Below are positions 54,150 through 63,374 of a stretch of DNA of 64,000 nucleotides, one piece after another; positions within the stretch are counted from its first letter, which is position 1, and each line of letters opens with the position of its first letter. Origin of the DNA: Chitinophagaceae bacterium PMP191F (GTDB lineage Bacteria > Bacteroidota > Bacteroidia > Chitinophagales > Chitinophagaceae). The notes under the pieces are model-generated. The model had not been told where the DNA came from, made no database searches, and worked only from the letters and a program-made list of their open reading frames with translations. Made by a program: the position numbers and the translations under genes. The DNA lies in contig LGYU01000014.1 of NCBI GenBank assembly GCA_001302245.1, positions 186,001 to 250,000 on the forward strand, written 5' to 3'.

Positions 54150-57134
54150 ATGGGAAATGTAACAGAATGGTTACTGTTGCAAAAAAACAGTAACAAAACC
54201 TTATCACGCGCACGGCAACTGTACGGGGCAATGCTGCTGCTTTTTATGTTAACCACCAATGCCGGTGCGTATGCGCAGGAAGCAACGTTGGTGGAAATCT
54301 CCGGACAGGTATTGAACCAGGAAAAAAAAGAACCTTTATCTGACGTAAGTGTCCAGGTAAAAGGAGCTGTAACTGGAACTATTACCAACAGTACGGGCAA
54401 CTTTACTTTAAGAACCAGGGTAAAACTACCATTCACACTGGTATTCTCTTCTGTTGGGTTTCAGCAACAGGAGTTTGAAGTAAAAAGTCTTAATTCAAAA
54501 TTGCAGATAGAGCTGGTAACACAAACTGTTATTGGCAATGAAGTAGTGGTAACTGCATCACGCGTACAGGAAAGCCTGCTGAAATCGCCGGTAGCTATTG
54601 AAAAACTGGATATCAGGGCTATCCGTCAATCACCGGCGGCCAGTTTTTACGATGCACTGGAAAACTTAAAAGGAGTTCAGCTAACCACTTCCAGTCTTAC
54701 CTTTAAAATACCCAATACACGTGGTTTTAATATTCCCAACAATTTCCGGTTTGTACAGTTGAATGACGGGGTAGATGTACAGGCTGCCACACTGGGTGTG
54801 CCGCTGGGTAACTCCATCGGTCCTTCAGAACTGGATATTGAAAGTGTGGAAGTAACACCGGGTGCAGCTTCCGCCTTATACGGGATGAATGCTATCAACG
54901 GACTGGCCAACCTGCTTACCAAAAGCCCTTTTAAATACCAGGGACTGAGCGTATACCAGAAAACAGGCGTGAACCATGTAGGTGAATCAGGTCGTAATGC
55001 AACGGTTTTAACAGAAACAGCGGTTCGTTATGCCAAAGCATTCAAAGATAAATTTGCCTTCAAGATCAATTTCAGCTACCTGCGTGGTACCGACTGGCAA
55101 TCGGACAATAAAACCGATCAGAATCCCAACAACCTGAACACGGCCAATCCCAAATATCCCGAACTGAACGGACCGGAAAACAATCCTGCGTACGATGCAT
55201 GGAACAAATATGCTGATGATGCTGGCAGTAATGCTGTTTCAGTAAGTGGAGTTAATTACAATGGTAATGCCAATAACACTTTCCTGGTAAGAAGAACCGG
55301 TTATTGGGAAAAAGACCTGGTGAATCCTATCGTAACCAACCTGAAAGCAGACGCTGCGGTACATTACCGGTTCAACAAAAACGCAGAATTATCATACACT
55401 TACCGCTATGGTCAGATGGATGGCATCTTTCAGCGTGGTAACAAAATACAGCTTGATAACTTACGTGTACAGAATCATAAACTGGAGCTGAAAGGCGATG
55501 ACTATCTGGTCAGAACGTATGTTTCTATTGAGAATACCGGCAATTCATACAATCTGAAGCCATTGGCCGATAACCTTGATCTTACACATTTATCCAATGC
55601 TGCATGGCGCGATAAATTCAAAGCTGCTTTACAGTCTGCCATCAATAATGGTGTAGACCTGGCCTCTGCCATGCGACAGGCGCGTGTGGTTGCTGATGCC
55701 GGCAGGGTAGAGCCCGGTACGCCGGAGTTTGATGCATTGAAAAATACCATTATCAAGATCAATAACTGGGATCATAAAAATTCCAGCCCTGCAATTCCCG
55801 GCGCACCGGCAACAGGTGGTGCATGGTTGCGGCAGTTGAGCCGTACTTATCATACAGATGTACAGTGGGATCTTACCAAATATGTAAAATGGCTGAACCT
55901 GCTGATCGGCGGTGATCTGCGTATTTACGAAGTGATCCCTGATGGAAACAACTTTGTTGATTTTTCACGTCCGGTAGCTGAGAGGAACCAACCGGTTTCA
56001 GTAAACGGTAAAGTGCCGGACTCACTGAATTTTGGTAAAAATGTATACTATAAAAAATACGGAGGTTTTGTACAGGGTAGCAAAACATTCCTGGAAGATA
56101 AACTGAAAGTCTCTGTGTCATTGCGTGTAGACAATAATCCGGAATTTTCACCCAAGTTCAATCCACGTGTTGCCTTTGTATACACAGTGGCGCAGAAACA
56201 CAACATCAGGGCTTCGTTTCAGAACGGATACAGGTTCCCGGCTATTTTTGAGGCCATTTCATTTGTAAATAATGGTAATGTAAGACGCGTTGGTGGTCTT
56301 TCCTATATCAACCAGGGATTGGGTTACCTGGATAACTCATATACCCGCAGTTCAGTAGAAAAATTCAATGCTGCGGTGAATGCTGATGTATTGAACGGAT
56401 CTACAACCAACGATGCTGCTTTAAAGAACAGGGCATTGTTGCAGGTAAGCAATCTGGGTACCACACGTCCGGAGCATATTAATTCATTTGAGGTGGGGTA
56501 TAAAAGTGTACTGTTCGAAAACCGTTTGCTGGTGGATTTTGATGCTTACTTCAACCAGTATGATGGTTTCCTGGGACAGGTGGAAGTATATGTACCGGAA
56601 GCGGATTCTGTAAAAGTGAATACAGACAGGGCCGTAGTAGACATGCTGGATGCCAACAGGGTAAAACAGAACCGCTATCGTGTATATACCAATGCCAAGA
56701 ATAAATATACCAACTATGGCGCGGCATTGGGATTGACCTACAATTTCTATAAAACATATACTGTATCCGGAAATGTGAACTACAATGCCATTACCGATAA
56801 CAAACAGGCAGATATTTTTGTAACAGGTTTCAATACACCTAAATGGTTTACCAGTTTTTCTTTTGGCAACCGTGAAGTAGTAAAGAATACCGGTTTCAGT
56901 ATCGTATGGAGATGGCAGGATGCTTTACTGTGGGAAAGCCCGCTGGCCAATGGAAATATTTCTGCCTATAGCACTATAGATGCACAGGTTACTTATCGCC
57001 TGCCGAAACTGAAATCAAATATCAAGATCGGTGGCACCAACCTGTTCAATCATCGTTATATACAATATGCCGGTGGCCCTACTATCGGTGCATTGTATTA
57101 TGCAGCAGTAACTGTGGATGGCCTATTGAAGTAA
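54150..57134 (+). CDS. TonB-dependent outer membrane receptor of the sulfur regulon
   Basis: 994 residues. The ATG at 54150 begins MGNVTEWLLLQKN; the export signal is residues about 24-48 (YGAMLLLFMLTTNAGAYAQ). A carboxypeptidase-regulatory-like domain follows (ISGQVLNQEKKEPLSDVSVQVKG), then the plug (VVVTASRVQESLLKSPVAIEKLD, ASALYGMNAINGLANLLTKSP) and a 22-strand barrel ending ALYYAAVTVDGLLK. It lacks a SusD partner and the SusC signature, so it belongs to the general receptor group. The sulfur palindrome before it suggests import of a sulfur compound too large for porins, such as an organosulfur compound or a sulfated ligand; the substrate is inference. Followed by a terminator. Confidence 0.88.
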   Translation: MGNVTEWLLLQKNSNKTLSRARQLYGAMLLLFMLTTNAGAYAQEATLVEISGQVLNQEKKEPLSDVSVQVKGAVTGTITNSTGNFTLRTRVKLPFTLVFSSVGFQQQEFEVKSLNSKLQIELVTQTVIGNEVVVTASRVQESLLKSPVAIEKLDIRAIRQSPAASFYDALENLKGVQLTTSSLTFKIPNTRGFNIPNNFRFVQLNDGVDVQAATLGVPLGNSIGPSELDIESVEVTPGAASALYGMNAINGLANLLTKSPFKYQGLSVYQKTGVNHVGESGRNATVLTETAVRYAKAFKDKFAFKINFSYLRGTDWQSDNKTDQNPNNLNTANPKYPELNGPENNPAYDAWNKYADDAGSNAVSVSGVNYNGNANNTFLVRRTGYWEKDLVNPIVTNLKADAAVHYRFNKNAELSYTYRYGQMDGIFQRGNKIQLDNLRVQNHKLELKGDDYLVRTYVSIENTGNSYNLKPLADNLDLTHLSNAAWRDKFKAALQSAINNGVDLASAMRQARVVADAGRVEPGTPEFDALKNTIIKINNWDHKNSSPAIPGAPATGGAWLRQLSRTYHTDVQWDLTKYVKWLNLLIGGDLRIYEVIPDGNNFVDFSRPVAERNQPVSVNGKVPDSLNFGKNVYYKKYGGFVQGSKTFLEDKLKVSVSLRVDNNPEFSPKFNPRVAFVYTVAQKHNIRASFQNGYRFPAIFEAISFVNNGNVRRVGGLSYINQGLGYLDNSYTRSSVEKFNAAVNADVLNGSTTNDAALKNRALLQVSNLGTTRPEHINSFEVGYKSVLFENRLLVDFDAYFNQYDGFLGQVEVYVPEADSVKVNTDRAVVDMLDANRVKQNRYRVYTNAKNKYTNYGAALGLTYNFYKTYTVSGNVNYNAITDNKQADIFVTGFNTPKWFTSFSFGNREVVKNTGFSIVWRWQDALLWESPLANGNISAYSTIDAQVTYRLPKLKSNIKIGGTNLFNHRYIQYAGGPTIGALYYAAVTVDGLLK

Positions 57135-57156
57135 TAATTTCATTCCTGATAATGCA

Positions 57157-57189
57157 AGAGGCAACACAGGTTATGTGTTGCCTCTTTTA
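57157..57189 (+). terminator. Terminator of the TonB receptor gene
   Basis: AGAGGCAACACA (57157-57168) pairs exactly with TGTGTTGCCTCT (57174-57185) and TTTT follows. Strong hairpin. Confidence 0.85.
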
Positions 57190-57286
57190 TAAATGATAAT
57201 TGCAGTAAACAATAAAACTTAACTGCCCTGGCGGTGAGTCACAAGCCGGAAAAATTTATAACTCCGACAAACTGAATGGAGTTGTC

Positions 57287-58342
57287 TTAATCACGCAGCC
57301 ATTTACGCAGGTGTTCAGAAATCTCCTTCGCTTCAACCAGGAAGCCATCATGACCGTAGGCAGAATCAATTTCCACCAACGTAGCATTGGGCATCTGTTG
57401 CTGCAAATGGCGCTGTTCTTCCACAGGACATAAAATATCACTGCTGATGCCGATGATGAGTGTTTTCTGATGAATGCTTTGCAGTACGGTATCTGCGCTG
57501 CCACCACGGCCGCGCCCCAGGTGGTGTGTATCCATGGCTTTGGTAAGCAGCCAGTAGCTGTAAGCGTTGAAACGTTTTACCAGCTTATCGCCCTGGTAGT
57601 TGATATAGGAAGCGGCTTTATAGTGGTCGAGTTTTTCAGCATCGTGGTCGGTTTGTTTTGCTACCATAATGCCATAATTGCGATAGGTGAGAATGCCGAT
57701 ACCACGGGCAGCTTTCAGCCCTTTTTGTCCGGCATTTTCAGAAGGCTCATTCCAGGTGCTGTCGGCTTCAATGGCCAGCCTCTGTGTGGCATGGATAGCA
57801 ATGCCCCAGGCACTTTCGGTAGGAGAGGTAGCCAGCAGGAACAGGCGTTGGATAACATCTTTTTCCATTACACTCCATTCCATAGCCTGGTAACCACCCA
57901 TGCTGCCACCCATCAGCAGGTAAATACTATCAATGCCCAGGTGTTGGCGCAGTAAGATGTGCGCTTTCACCATATCGCGTATAGAAATCTGCGGAAAGCT
58001 ATGATAATAAGGTTCTTGAGTGTCAATATTAATACTCAGCGGCCCGGTAGTGCCATAACAGGAACCGATAATATTGGCACAAACAATAAAATATTCACCG
58101 GGGTTGATAATATCATGTTTGCCAACCAGGCCTGCCCACCAGTCAGTTACATCGGCATTGGCGGTAAGGGCATGGCAAACCCATACTACATTGCTTTTAG
58201 CGGCATTAAGTTGCCCGTATGTATGGTAGGCAACCGTCAATCCGGGCAGTTGCTGCCCGTTTTCCAGGGTGAAAGGTTGATTGTAATTAAAATACTCCAT
58301 GTGCCCTACAGATAATTCAGGGTGCAAAGTAAATGCCTGCAT
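57287..58342 (-). CDS. metX: Homoserine O-acetyltransferase
   Basis: 351 residues, normal for MetX. Alpha/beta hydrolase with VWVCHALTANADVTDWW, NIIGSCYGTTGPLSIN, LLMGGSMGGYQAMEWSV (nucleophile Ser in GSMGG), RFNAYSYWLLTKAMDTHHLGRGRGG, and the end VEIDSAYGHDGFLVEAKEI with catalytic Asp and His. It transfers acetyl from acetyl-CoA to homoserine, giving the acceptor for sulfide. Divergent from the OsmC gene across 26 bases. Together with the metZ-like gene at 58993 it makes homocysteine from the sulfide of the cys operon. No SAM riboswitch was seen in the short upstream gap. Confidence 0.95.
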   Translation of the reverse strand: MQAFTLHPELSVGHMEYFNYNQPFTLENGQQLPGLTVAYHTYGQLNAAKSNVVWVCHALTANADVTDWWAGLVGKHDIINPGEYFIVCANIIGSCYGTTGPLSINIDTQEPYYHSFPQISIRDMVKAHILLRQHLGIDSIYLLMGGSMGGYQAMEWSVMEKDVIQRLFLLATSPTESAWGIAIHATQRLAIEADSTWNEPSENAGQKGLKAARGIGILTYRNYGIMVAKQTDHDAEKLDHYKAASYINYQGDKLVKRFNAYSYWLLTKAMDTHHLGRGRGGSADTVLQSIHQKTLIIGISSDILCPVEEQRHLQQQMPNATLVEIDSAYGHDGFLVEAKEISEHLRKWLRD

Positions 58343-58368
58343 GAATTACATTTGCAAAAATCTTTACC

Positions 58369-58806
58369 ATGATAAAAATTGAGCTGAACCGCGTAGCAGG
58401 GGACTACGGTTTTGAAGCAAAGGATGCTTATGGACATACTGTACAAATCGACAACAGCCCTGAAGGCGGTGGTTCCAATTTTGGCGCTCGTCCTATGCAG
58501 TTGCTGCTGATGGGCCTGGGAGGATGCAGTGGCATTGACATTGTATCTATTCTGAAAAAACAACGTCAGACAATTGACGGCTTTTCCATGAAAATTGAAG
58601 GGGAAAGAGAAGCCGGCAAAGAACCTTCTTTATGGCAGGATGTTACTATCGTATTTGAACTTACCGGCGAAATTGATCCCGGAAAGGCCCTGCGTGCGTG
58701 TGAACTTTCTATGAATAAGTATTGTTCTGTAGCTGAAACATTGCGCAAAGCCGGCGGTAACCTGAAGTGGAAAGCAGTGGTGAACGGAGTTGATGTGCAG
58801 ATGTAA
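58369..58806 (+). CDS. OsmC/Ohr family protein
   Basis: 145 residues. OsmC fold: FEAKDAYGHTVQIDNSPEGGGSNFGARPMQLLLMGLGGCSGIDIVSIL, with the Cys of GGCSG, and KYCSVAETLRKAGG with the second Cys. In OsmC/Ohr proteins these two cysteines reduce organic peroxides with a dithiol donor. Spacing of the two cysteines fits the YhfA/OsmC branch. It stands between metX and metZ, and may protect thiol metabolism; role in methionine synthesis not known. The reading start at 58369 follows the divergent metX by 26 bases. Confidence 0.88.
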   Translation: MIKIELNRVAGDYGFEAKDAYGHTVQIDNSPEGGGSNFGARPMQLLLMGLGGCSGIDIVSILKKQRQTIDGFSMKIEGEREAGKEPSLWQDVTIVFELTGEIDPGKALRACELSMNKYCSVAETLRKAGGNLKWKAVVNGVDVQM

Positions 58807-58877
58807 GACTGAAAGTCTGGAAGAAGTAAAACACGAAGCCGGAAGTTCTAGGTCGGAAAATCCATGAATTTCGAGTT

Positions 58878-58900
58878 GTGTGCAATTGCCAGTTGCACAC
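58878..58900. repeat. Inverted repeat upstream of metZ
   Basis: GTGTGCAA (58878-58885), seven bases, TTGCACAC (58893-58900): perfect arms, extended by AGTT/AACT outside. It lies 92 bases before the metZ-like gene. Possible operator or leader hairpin; no T-run follows. Confidence 0.45.
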
Positions 58901-58992
58901 TGCCAACTGTACTAAACGAAGCATACCTTTAAGCAGGAATACACGAGTTTCAGAACCAAAAACACGGAATCTACAACAGTAACCAGAAAAAA

Positions 58993-60165
58993 ATGTCACA
59001 ACACCCGATAACAAAGGCCATCCGTATACAAACTGAGCGTACCAATGAAATGGAGCATGCCACACCTATGTTCCTTACCAGCAGTTTTTGTTTTGACAAT
59101 GCTGAAGATATGCGGGCTGCCTTTGCCGATGAATCTGATGATAATATTTACAGTCGTTTCAGCAATCCTTCTGTAAGAGAATTTACAGATAAGATCTGTG
59201 CACTGGAAGGTGCAGAAGCTGCCTATGCAACTTCTTCCGGCATGAGCGCGGTATTTGCTTCTTTCATGGCATTGCTGAAAAAAGGTGATCACCTGTTGTC
59301 GTGCAATGCTATTTTTGGCAGCACGCATACTGTGATCTCCAAGTATCTGCCCAAATATGGTATGGAATACTCCTATGTAGGCGCAGGCGCCACGCTGCAG
59401 GAGTGGGAGGCTGCTATCCGTCCCAATACGAAAATGATCTATATAGAAACGCCTACCAATCCCGGTCTGGAGATCCTGGATTTGGAAATGATCGCTGCAC
59501 TGGCTAAGAAGCATAATATCATCCTGAACGTAGATAACTGTTTTGCCACACCTATAAGTCAGCGTCCCATTGACCTGGGTGCAGACCTGGTGGTACACTC
59601 TGCTACCAAATGGATTGACGGACAGGGACGTGTACTGGGCGGCGTTATAGCAGGTCGTAAAGACCTGATACACGACGTTTACCTGTTTTGTCGGAGTACC
59701 GGACCGGCGATGTCTCCTTTCAATGCATGGGTGCTGAGCAAAAGTCTTGAAACGTTGGATGTGCGTATGGAGCGTCATGCCGCCAATGCGCTGAAGATTG
59801 CTCACGCACTGGAAAATCATCCGAAGATCAGTTTCCTGAAATACCCTTTTCTGCCCAGTCATCCACAACATGCCATTGCCATCAAACAAATGAAAAATGG
59901 TGGAGGTATTGTTTGTTTTAATCTTAAAGGCGGACTGGAAAGCGGTCGTTCATTTCTTAATAACCTGAAAATGTTGTCGCTGACTGCCAACCTGGGCGAT
60001 ACACGCAGCATTGCTTCACATCCTGCCAGCACCACGCATGCAAAACTGACGGAAGAAGAGCGCTGTGCGGTGAATATTACGCCGGGGCTTATACGTATTT
60101 CTGTAGGACTGGAACATGCTGATGATATACTGCAGGATATTTTGCAGGCATTGGATAAGAGTTGA
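58993..60165 (+). CDS. metZ: O-acetyl/succinyl-homoserine sulfhydrylase (trans-sulfuration PLP enzyme)
   Basis: 390 residues. Cys/Met metabolism PLP family: MEHATPMFLTSSFCFDNAEDMRAAF, YSRFSNPSVREFTDKICALEGAEAAYATSSGMSAVFASF, MIYIETPTNPGLEILD, NVDNCFATPISQRPIDLGADLVVHSATKWIDGQGRVLGGV (PLP Lys in SATKW) and the end RISVGLEHADDILQDI. Since the neighbouring acyltransferase is MetX, O-acetylhomoserine is the likely substrate, but MetZ and cystathionine synthases cannot be told apart with certainty by eye. It joins sulfide and the acylhomoserine to homocysteine. Followed by a strong terminator. Confidence 0.9.
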   Translation: MSQHPITKAIRIQTERTNEMEHATPMFLTSSFCFDNAEDMRAAFADESDDNIYSRFSNPSVREFTDKICALEGAEAAYATSSGMSAVFASFMALLKKGDHLLSCNAIFGSTHTVISKYLPKYGMEYSYVGAGATLQEWEAAIRPNTKMIYIETPTNPGLEILDLEMIAALAKKHNIILNVDNCFATPISQRPIDLGADLVVHSATKWIDGQGRVLGGVIAGRKDLIHDVYLFCRSTGPAMSPFNAWVLSKSLETLDVRMERHAANALKIAHALENHPKISFLKYPFLPSHPQHAIAIKQMKNGGGIVCFNLKGGLESGRSFLNNLKMLSLTANLGDTRSIASHPASTTHAKLTEEERCAVNITPGLIRISVGLEHADDILQDILQALDKS

Positions 60166-60187
60166 TCAGTTGAAAAGTTTATAAGTT

Positions 60188-60223
60188 AAAAGGGGCAGCA
60201 ATTTTAAAATTACTGCCCCTTTT
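60188..60223 (+). terminator. Bidirectional terminator between metZ and murF
   Basis: AAAAGGGGCAG (60188-60198) pairs exactly with CTGCCCCTTTT (60213-60223); the loop AATTTTAAAATT can extend the stem. U-runs exist in both directions. It serves metZ on the plus strand and murF on the minus strand. Confidence 0.85.
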
Positions 60224-60256
60224 GCTATATCTGTTTTTCAGACTTTCATTTGCACA

Positions 60257-61534
60257 TTAACCCAATACTTTCTCCATCTGCATGCTGCGCGAGCCTTTGA
60301 TGAGGATATGGGTATTTTGAAAATGCTGTTGTTGAAACCATTCAGCAGCTTCGGCAGCATTATTCATCTTCAGAAAGGGGTGATCCAGCTTTTGAAAATC
60401 ACCACCTACCAGTACAACATGTTGCCAGGCGTGTTGCCGGATCAGGTCAACAATGGCCTGGTGCTCCTGTAGACTGTCTGCACCCAGTTCAGCCATAGCA
60501 CCCAGCATCATTACTTTTGAAGTGGCGGATATTGCCGCAAAATTTTCAATGGCTGCCTTCATACTGGAGGGGTTGGCATTGTAGGCGTCCAGTATAATAT
60601 GGTTCGTGTCTTTTTCCAATAGTTGAGAACGGCTGTTGGACGGGGTATAGGCTTCTATTGAGCTTTTGATATCCTCGTCAGATACATTAAAGTATTTGCC
60701 CACTGTTACGGCCACCAGTACATTCGGCAGGTTGTAACTGCCTACCAGTTGTGTGCGGATCAATGGAATATCAGCTCCTTTGGTAATGGCCACTGATAAG
60801 AAGGTATCCTGTTGTTGTGCTTCACCGGTTACGTCTGCTGAGGAGGTACCGTATTTAATGATGGTGCCGATATCATTGCTCATGTCACGCAGGTAATCAT
60901 AATCCCACATTACGAAAGCAGTACCATTGTTGCTGCGCAGGAAATCATACAATTCCCCCTTGCCTTTGCGAATATTCTCTATACTGCCAAACCCTTCCAG
61001 GTGTGCTTTACCGCAATTGGTAATAATGCCATGTGTGGGCAATGTATAGCGGCAGTAGCCTTCAATTTCTTTCAGATGGTTGGCACCCATTTCAATCACG
61101 GCCATTTCAGCGTCTTTATGAATGCGCAGAATGGTCAGCGGAATACCGATATGGTTGTTCAGGTTACCCTGGGTTGTATACGTTTTGTAGGTGGTAGACA
61201 GAACCGTGTGTACCAGTTCTTTGGTGGTGGTTTTCCCGTTGCTGCCGGTAATGGCAATAAAAGGGATATTGAACTGCTGGCGATGGTACAGGGCCAGTTC
61301 CTGCAGCGTGGTCAGCACATCCTCTACCACTATGATGCGGCTGTCGGGCGATGGCGGGGCCTCATCCACAATGGCATAGGCTGCGCCGGCCTGCAATGCA
61401 GCGGTGGCAAAGGTATTCCCGTTAAAGCTGGGACCTTTCAGGGCAAAGAAAAGGTCGCCTTGCTGCAGTTTGCGGGTATCTGTTTGTACTGCGGGATGTT
61501 CCCGGTAAATGTCGTACAGTTGCTTGATGGTCAT
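60257..61534 (-). CDS. murF: UDP-N-acetylmuramoyl-tripeptide--D-alanyl-D-alanine ligase
   Basis: 425 residues from the ATG at 61534 (MTIKQLYDIY); a TTG two codons upstream is the alternative. Mur ligase: DTRKLQQGDLFFALKG for the N-terminal UDP domain, ITGSNGKTTTKE (P-loop, Lys101), VIEMGANHLKEIEGYCRY, TNCGKAHLEGFGS, RKGKGELYDFL (expected carbamoylated Lys) and DAYNANPSSMKAAI. Adds D-Ala-D-Ala to the muramyl tripeptide in the cytoplasm. All catalytic motifs are complete here, in contrast with the ligase half of the murF-alr fusion at 4289. Downstream of gldJ on the same strand with a terminator in the gap. Confidence 0.95.
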   Translation of the reverse strand: MTIKQLYDIYREHPAVQTDTRKLQQGDLFFALKGPSFNGNTFATAALQAGAAYAIVDEAPPSPDSRIIVVEDVLTTLQELALYHRQQFNIPFIAITGSNGKTTTKELVHTVLSTTYKTYTTQGNLNNHIGIPLTILRIHKDAEMAVIEMGANHLKEIEGYCRYTLPTHGIITNCGKAHLEGFGSIENIRKGKGELYDFLRSNNGTAFVMWDYDYLRDMSNDIGTIIKYGTSSADVTGEAQQQDTFLSVAITKGADIPLIRTQLVGSYNLPNVLVAVTVGKYFNVSDEDIKSSIEAYTPSNSRSQLLEKDTNHIILDAYNANPSSMKAAIENFAAISATSKVMMLGAMAELGADSLQEHQAIVDLIRQHAWQHVVLVGGDFQKLDHPFLKMNNAAEAAEWFQQQHFQNTHILIKGSRSMQMEKVLG

Positions 61535-61551
61535 ACGCAAATGTAACCAAC

Positions 61552-61580
61552 AAAAAAACCATCCCCAATGGCGGAGATGG
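61552..61580 (-). terminator. Intrinsic terminator between gldJ and murF
   Basis: Minus strand: CCATCTCC (61580-61573), loop GCCATT, GGGGATGG (61566-61559) with one G/T wobble, then seven T (61558-61552). Only 17 bases remain to the murF ATG, leaving no room for a separate promoter there. Confidence 0.75.
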
Positions 61581-61611
61581 CTTTTCCTTGTTATGTTGAA
61601 TCAAAAAATGG

Positions 61612-63195
61612 TTAACGCTTACGGCTATTCTGCCTGCGGGATGGGTAGTTGATACCTGTTTTGCGGCCATTGCCTTCAGGGCTACCTACACGATCCATAG
61701 CGCAACGGAAACCTACGGTGCTGCTTCCCTGGTCTTCTTCCATGAAGCGGCGTGTACCGGGGCTTAACCAGTAGGCGCGGTCGTTCCAGCTACCACCTTT
61801 GATCACTCTTGATTTATCGCTGATCAAAGTAGTTAAACCGTATCCGCGGCCGGCTGCAGTGTTTTTAGCAATATCGGTTTCACCGTAGCCAACACCTGCC
61901 ACCAGGGAGTCACCATCCAGGTAATTGATAACATTACCTTTCTGGTAGTTGCGGCGGTTCTTAGCGTCTTCGTCGGTTACATATACTCTTTTTACACGAC
62001 CCAGGCTGTCTTTTTCAAATTCGCCGTCTTTATTTTTAAAGTCATTCTGAAAGTAGTTACCACGATAAGGAGCTACATCATCCTCGTCGGTAGAAGACAA
62101 CGGACGATAAACGTCGGCCACCCACTCACTTACGTTACCAGACATGTTATAGATACCAAATGCGTTGGGGTAGAATGAATTTACAGGGGCAGTATATACC
62201 GCGCGGTCGTTCAAACCACCGGCCACACCCATGTTGTCACCGTTGCCACGTTTAAAGTTAGCGAGGAAGGTACCTTGCCAGCTGCCACGGCGACTATCGC
62301 GCAGGCCGTTTACGTTCTGGCTCCAGGAGTAAACCTGTTTGTTGGCGATCAGCTCCTCACCACGTTTGCCTTCTTTTTTGCTGGGAGCAGGGTTCTGACC
62401 AATCAGCGCCAGTGCTGCATATTCCCACTCCGCTTCAGTTGGCAGGCGGTAAGCAGGTGTCAGGATACCATCTTCAAAAGTAACCTGAGTACGTGGCGTG
62501 CCGTTCGGGTTTTTCAGTGGGTTCTTTTTAGAACGAACGTTGTTACCCGGAGTAGGAGTAGTTAAGCCTAACAGGTATGCTTTGGTGTTAAAACTTTCGC
62601 TACCCTGACCAGTAATATTTTTTAAGCTGTTCTTGTTGATAAAACCTTTATCCATTAATGCTTTCTCGTTCACACGGTCAGTACGCCACAGGCAGAAATC
62701 ATACGCCTGGCGCCAGGTAACACCTACTACGGGATAATAGTTGTAGGCCGGGTGACGGAAATAATATTCAACCAGTGGCTCGTTGTAGGCCAGCTCACTA
62801 CGCCACACCAATGTATCGGGCAGTGCTTTATCGCGTACTTCCTTGTACTCATCACCGTCAAACACTGTATTGATCCAGTACAGGTACTCGCGATAGTGTA
62901 TGTTGGCTACTTCGGTACGGTCAATGTAGAATGAGTTTACTGTTTTACGGGTAGGAATATTGTTCCAGTCGCCCATTACATCTTCTTCAGTGGCTCCCAT
63001 CTGGAAGGTACCACCTTCTACAAACACCAGGCCCGGACCAGTCCTTTGTTCCTGTTCTTTGGCTACCTGGAATCCGCCCATGTTTTTATCATTGTAATTC
63101 CAGCCTGTTACGTCGGATTTTGCATGCTTGTTCGACTTACAGGAAGCGACCGCAGCAGCACATGAGACCAGGACAATTAGGTTTTTCAGGTTCAT
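61612..63195 (-). CDS. gldJ: Gliding motility lipoprotein GldJ
   Basis: 527 residues. Lipoprotein signal ending VASC with Cys19. Formylglycine-generating-enzyme (SUMF1) fold: GPGLVFVEGGTFQMGATEEDVMGDWNN, VNSFYIDRTEVANIHYREYLYWI, VVGVTWRQAYDFCLWRTDRVNEK, RLPTEAEWEYAALA, GIYNMSGNVSEWVADVYRPL and RVIKGGSWNDRAYWLSPGTRRFMEEDQGSSTVGFRCAMD. The last block and the end RRQNSRKR are as in GldJ. Needed for gliding and for stability of the type IX motor in Flavobacterium; GldJ is also called an outer membrane-linked helix component. Divergent from porU by 179 bases, a conserved pairing. Confidence 0.93.
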   Translation of the reverse strand: MNLKNLIVLVSCAAAVASCKSNKHAKSDVTGWNYNDKNMGGFQVAKEQEQRTGPGLVFVEGGTFQMGATEEDVMGDWNNIPTRKTVNSFYIDRTEVANIHYREYLYWINTVFDGDEYKEVRDKALPDTLVWRSELAYNEPLVEYYFRHPAYNYYPVVGVTWRQAYDFCLWRTDRVNEKALMDKGFINKNSLKNITGQGSESFNTKAYLLGLTTPTPGNNVRSKKNPLKNPNGTPRTQVTFEDGILTPAYRLPTEAEWEYAALALIGQNPAPSKKEGKRGEELIANKQVYSWSQNVNGLRDSRRGSWQGTFLANFKRGNGDNMGVAGGLNDRAVYTAPVNSFYPNAFGIYNMSGNVSEWVADVYRPLSSTDEDDVAPYRGNYFQNDFKNKDGEFEKDSLGRVKRVYVTDEDAKNRRNYQKGNVINYLDGDSLVAGVGYGETDIAKNTAAGRGYGLTTLISDKSRVIKGGSWNDRAYWLSPGTRRFMEEDQGSSTVGFRCAMDRVGSPEGNGRKTGINYPSRRQNSRKR

Positions 63196-63374
63196 ATAAG
63201 TTACTTTTTGCCTTTTTGATTCAACTAGATTAAACGCTGTTTAATTGCAAATATTGTACAGTTTTTTACCTGTTTTTCCACAGCGTACGGAAGGAAGGGC
63301 GAATATAAGCACTTTCAATAAAACAAGCTGATCGTCAGTACCCTTTCCATTAAAAATGAACTATTTTTGACCGG

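Noticed and set aside
58343-58992. SAM riboswitch before metX or metZ
   Set aside because: The metX gap is only 26 bases and the metZ gap lacks the conserved SAM-I core stems and motifs.
63362-63369. TATTTTTG as promoter of porU
   Set aside because: It matches the minus-7 consensus but would start the RNA at the ATG and has no TTG at the proper distance; probably chance in AT-rich DNA.
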